Shown piece by piece: positions 6,247-8,399 of a DNA stretch of 8,399 bases. Every line of letters begins with the position of its first letter. Within the stretch, counting starts at the first letter, position 1. The position numbers and the translations under genes are program-made. The notes beneath the pieces are model-generated. The model saw nothing but the letters and a program-made list of their open reading frames with translations, was not told where the DNA came from and searched no databases. The DNA is from Deltaproteobacteria bacterium (lineage in GTDB: Bacteria > Desulfobacterota > DSM-4660 > Desulfatiglandales > HGW-15), in assembly GCA_016932235.1 (NCBI GenBank), contig JAFGDF010000228.1, positions 1-8,399 of the forward strand, in the 5' to 3' direction.

Positions 6247-7017
6247 ATGACCTCGATCCCCATTACCCCCATTCTTGCAGCCCTTCCCGGGGCGATCTCG
6301 ACGGGAACGGCCTTTGGCAGCGACATAATACAGATGTTTGTTAACGCAGGTTTGATAGTCAAGATCGTGCTGATGATCCTGATCCTCTTCTCTGTTATCT
6401 CATGGGCCATAATCTTCATGAAATGGAAGTTTTTCCGGAATGCCAGGCAGGAAACCGACTATTTCCTCGACATGTTCTGGGACACCACGGAACCGGCTAA
6501 AATTCACAAGGAATGTCAGGATCTGACCTTCAGCCCTGTGGCGCAGCTTTTCAGGGCAGGGTATTCCGAACTCATGCGCATGAACAAGATCCAGAAGCCC
6601 CCTTCTTCAGGAGAAAAGGACCATGCTATAAACGGCTTGTCTGATTATGTTGAGAGGGCTCTAAAACGGACATACATACAACAGAACAGCAGGCTGGATA
6701 AGGCCTTATCCTTTCTGGCCACAACAGGGAATACGGCCCCCTTTATCGGGCTCTTCGGAACGGTGTGGGGGATCATGGAATCTTTCAGAAGCATCGGAAT
6801 GAGAGGGTCGGCGAGTCTTGCAGTAGTGGCACCTGGTATATCCGAGGCCCTTATAGCCACGGCGGTCGGACTTGCCGCTGCCATTCCGGCGGTGGTGGCC
6901 TTTAACCATTTTTCCAACAAGGCCTCGGAGATGAGGTCCGAGATGGAGACTTTCTCGGCGGATTTTCTCTCTCTGGTGGTAAGGCAGAGGTTTAGAAAAA
7001 GTTCGGGGTCAAAGTAA
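6247..7017 (+). CDS. tolQ: TolQ proton-channel subunit of the Tol-Pal system
   Basis: Inner-membrane protein of 256 residues in the MotA/TolQ/ExbB family; with TolR it forms the proton-driven motor that powers TolA during outer-membrane constriction. Three helices are visible: about residues 33-58, 157-180 and 197-220, with the large cytoplasmic loop between the first two. The diagnostic blocks LATTGNTAPFIGLFGTVWGI (157-176) and VAPGISEALIATAVGLAAAI (194-213) carry the pore-lining threonines of the family. The N-terminus has about 25 residues before the usual family start; ATG 6334 would give the shorter form, but AAGGAT at 6235-6240 is well spaced from ATG 6247. ExbB is the close paralogue; the following TolR- and TolA-like genes and the LFGTVWGI sequence favour TolQ. 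It is the first gene of the operon, behind its own promoter. Confidence 0.92.
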   Translation: MTSIPITPILAALPGAISTGTAFGSDIIQMFVNAGLIVKIVLMILILFSVISWAIIFMKWKFFRNARQETDYFLDMFWDTTEPAKIHKECQDLTFSPVAQLFRAGYSELMRMNKIQKPPSSGEKDHAINGLSDYVERALKRTYIQQNSRLDKALSFLATTGNTAPFIGLFGTVWGIMESFRSIGMRGSASLAVVAPGISEALIATAVGLAAAIPAVVAFNHFSNKASEMRSEMETFSADFLSLVVRQRFRKSSGSK

Positions 7018-7037
7018 GGATTGATTTATTGACCTCT

Positions 7038-7091
7038 ATGCGGAGCCATAAAGAGTCTGGAGAGGGATTAATCTTTATTTTATTAAGGTAA
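7038..7091 (+). other. 17-codon mini-ORF in the tolQ-tolR gap
   Basis: ATG 7038 to TAA 7089-7091 encodes 17 residues beginning MRSHKESGEG in the unusually long 82-base gap. Its stop overlaps the tolR ribosome site (AAGGT, 7085-7089), so translation of it could feed ribosomes to tolR. It has no clear Shine-Dalgarno of its own and may well be chance. Confidence 0.15.
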
Positions 7092-7099
7092 TTACGATT

Positions 7100-7507
7100 A
7101 TGTTAAGCGGCGGGAACGGTCAAAAGAGGTTTATGTCGGACATCAATGTCACCCCCTTTGTGGATGTTATGCTTGTGCTGTTGATCATTTTTATGGTCAC
7201 GGCCCCCATGATGATGGAGGGTGTGGAGGTAAATCTTCCCCAGACCACGGCAAAAAATATCAAAAGCCAGGAAGACCCCCTTATCCTGACCGTCAGTAAA
7301 GATGGGATGATTTCCCTGGAAAAACACATTATCAAGCTGGAAGAGCTGGAGACAAAGCTGAATTCGATTTTTAAATACCGCCGTGATAAAGAGGTCCTGC
7401 TGCGGGCGGACAGGGATGTATCCTATGGTTATGTCATAAAGGTCATCGCAGGGGTCAAGAGGGCGGGCATTGACAAGCTGGGCATGATCACGGAACCTCT
7501 TGATTAA
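7100..7507 (+). CDS. tolR: TolR, ExbD/TolR family proton-channel subunit
   Basis: Single-pass inner-membrane protein of 135 residues, typical for TolR (about 140). A short cytoplasmic N-terminus ending in MSDINVTPFVD leads into a helix at about residues 20-40. Asp22 in TPFVDVMLVLLIIFMVTAP is the conserved membrane aspartate that carries protons in E. coli TolR (Asp23). After the helix comes EGVEVNLPQT, the family's conserved periplasmic entry, then a periplasmic domain (about 56-135) with VLLRADRDVSYGYVIKVIAGVKRAGIDKLGMIT, close to the TolR/ExbD fold. It works with TolQ to energise TolA. The ribosome site AAGGT (7085-7089) is 10 bases from ATG 7100; ATG 7133 is a possible later start but would remove part of the conserved entry to the membrane segment. 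Gaps are 82 bases after tolQ and 55 before the tolA-like gene. Confidence 0.92.
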   Translation: MLSGGNGQKRFMSDINVTPFVDVMLVLLIIFMVTAPMMMEGVEVNLPQTTAKNIKSQEDPLILTVSKDGMISLEKHIIKLEELETKLNSIFKYRRDKEVLLRADRDVSYGYVIKVIAGVKRAGIDKLGMITEPLD

Positions 7508-7508
7508 T

Positions 7509-7530
7509 GCTCCCCAAGGAGCCATTTTAG
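7509..7530 (+). terminator. Weak hairpin after tolR, possible attenuator
   Basis: GCTCC (7509-7513) pairs with GGAGC (7518-7522) around the loop CCAA and is followed by CATTTTAG. The stem is only 5 bp and the T-run 4 bases, so at most it would cause partial termination or mark an RNA processing site between tolR and the tolA-like gene. Confidence 0.25.
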
Positions 7531-7562
7531 ATAAGTTTTAGAAATTCCGGGATCTGATATTT

Positions 7563-8399
7563 ATGGCAGCAACGTTGTTAATGGAATCTTCTGATAATTT
7601 TATGGACAATGGATGGTCCAGGATGCTGGTGCTGTCCCTGTTCTTTCATCTCAGTGTCTTTGCTGTGATAATGTTCGTTCCAGGCGCCCTTCCTTCAGGT
7701 ACTACCAGAGGAATTGTCTATGAGGTAAACCTTGTTGAGATGCCCGCTTCAGGCGGCTCTGCTGATCAGAAGGGAACATCAACAACGGTCGAGGGCAAGG
7801 GCATGACGATTCCTGAACCTAAAAAAGACAGTCCGGCAAAGAGGATCGCCGTGCCGACACCGAAAAAAGAGGAAAAACCCCTTATTGTCGCCAAGAGGAC
7901 CGTTACGAAAGAGAGCAACCCGGTAAAGAAACCGGAGCCTAAAGTATCTTCATCACAATTAATAGACAGGGCCATTTCAAATATAGAAAAAAAAGTCAAA
8001 TCCAAAGAGGGCGATCATGTTGATAAGGCTATTTCAGCCCTGGAAAAAAAGGCAGGAAGCGACGGTGCCTTCGGCGCTGGTCCTTCCGCAGGGGCCGGGG
8101 GGAGCCTTACCGGCCTCCCCATACGTCTCTATCAGATGGAGGTCGAATACTGGATTAAAAGCAAGTGGTCTTATCCAGTGTCGGTTGAAAGCGGGAAAAA
8201 GCTTGAGGCAACCGTTATTCTGGATGTCAAAGATGATGGAAGCATTCTGGATACCCGGCTTACTAAAAAATCAGGTGACAGTATTTTTGACCAGTCGGTC
8301 TTAAAGGCTATAGAAAGATCGAACCCCCTACCACCCTTTCCCGAAGTAATAAGGAAAAGTCATGAAGAATTTGAGATCAATTTTAATCTTAGTGAACTG
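7563..8399 (+). CDS. tolA: TolA/TonB-family energy transducer, 3' end off-window
   Basis: Periplasm-spanning transducer that links the TolQR motor to the outer membrane. The 279 visible codons run to the last base of the window without a stop. Layout: short cytoplasmic N-terminus, one membrane anchor at about residues 21-40 (MLVLSLFFHLSVFAVIMFV), a Lys/Pro/Glu-rich linker (about 80-130: PEPKKD, TPKKEEKP, KKPEPK), a repeated helical unit (DRAISNIEKKV at 135-145 and DKAISALEKKA at 154-164), a Gly/Ala-rich hinge (168-184), and a TonB_2-type C-terminal domain (about 188-279) with YWIKSKWSYP, ATVILDVKDDGSI, and the QSVLKAI...LPPFP ending. The C-terminus appears nearly complete. GGGAT at 7549-7553 supports ATG 7563; ATG 7581 or 7602 are alternatives. 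The linker is much shorter than in E. coli TolA (421 residues). Called TolA from context; TonB is the alternative by domain alone. Confidence 0.82.
   Translation, partial: MAATLLMESSDNFMDNGWSRMLVLSLFFHLSVFAVIMFVPGALPSGTTRGIVYEVNLVEMPASGGSADQKGTSTTVEGKGMTIPEPKKDSPAKRIAVPTPKKEEKPLIVAKRTVTKESNPVKKPEPKVSSSQLIDRAISNIEKKVKSKEGDHVDKAISALEKKAGSDGAFGAGPSAGAGGSLTGLPIRLYQMEVEYWIKSKWSYPVSVESGKKLEATVILDVKDDGSILDTRLTKKSGDSIFDQSVLKAIERSNPLPPFPEVIRKSHEEFEINFNLSEL

Noticed and set aside
7103..7525. 140-codon minus-strand open frame over tolR
   Set aside because: tolR on the plus strand is unmistakable; the antisense product is His/Gln-rich without recognisable motifs.
8017..8304. 95-codon plus-strand open frame inside the tolA-like gene
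   Set aside because: The other frame gives a full anchor-linker-TonB C-domain protein; this one is an overlapping-frame artefact.
1..8399. tRNA/rRNA genes, CRISPR arrays, insertion sequences, integrase or attachment sites
   Set aside because: Looked for on both strands; no regularly spaced repeats, transposase-like frames or tRNA-like cloverleaf were seen.

Overview
The window reads as a Gram-negative, probably strictly anaerobic bacterium. A Tol envelope system (TolQ-TolR-TolA type) implies an outer membrane. A three-gene redox operon, FAD oxidase / HdrD-GlcF-like iron-sulfur protein / second FAD oxidase, has the flavour of syntrophic or sulfate-reducing Desulfobacterota (former Deltaproteobacteria). 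That placement is inference from gene content; no marker gene for taxonomy is present.

Layout. (1) 1-1118, minus strand: most of a 12-helix MFS transporter whose C-terminal end lies off the left edge. (2) 1119-1632: about 510 bases without an intact gene. It holds a candidate promoter with a perfect 10-bp palindrome in its spacer, two short out-of-register open frames that look like a decayed small gene, and, right before the oxidase operon, about 50 codons that resemble the C-terminal end of a BcrA/BadF/HgdC-type CoA-dehydratase activase. The stop codon of that remnant overlaps the start codon of the next gene (ATGA). (3) 1633-6061, plus strand: tightly packed operon of a 487-aa GlcD/VAO-type flavoprotein, a 424-aa protein with two [4Fe-4S] sites and two CCG (HdrB-type) domains, and a 551-aa second flavoprotein. 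Gaps are 20 and 14 bases, so the products probably form one complex. (4) 6062-6246: intergenic region with a good sigma70-like promoter and a 14-bp stem-loop that falls almost exactly at the predicted transcription start. (5) 6247-8399, plus strand: tolQ, tolR and a tolA/tonB-like gene cut by the right edge; tolB and pal would be expected next.

How the genes work together. The middle operon is best read as a relative of glycolate/D-lactate dehydrogenase (GlcDEF). A flavoprotein would oxidise an organic, perhaps hydroxy-acid or CoA-linked, substrate and pass electrons through the Fe-S/CCG protein. It differs from GlcDEF in having two full-length flavoproteins, and the substrate cannot be read from the sequence. 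The divergent MFS transporter could import that substrate. The tol genes are a separate unit that energises outer-membrane constriction from the proton gradient. The left (MFS) and right (tol) parts look more GC-rich than the 1119-2000 stretch, which fits an inserted or rearranged segment with a gene remnant at its junction.
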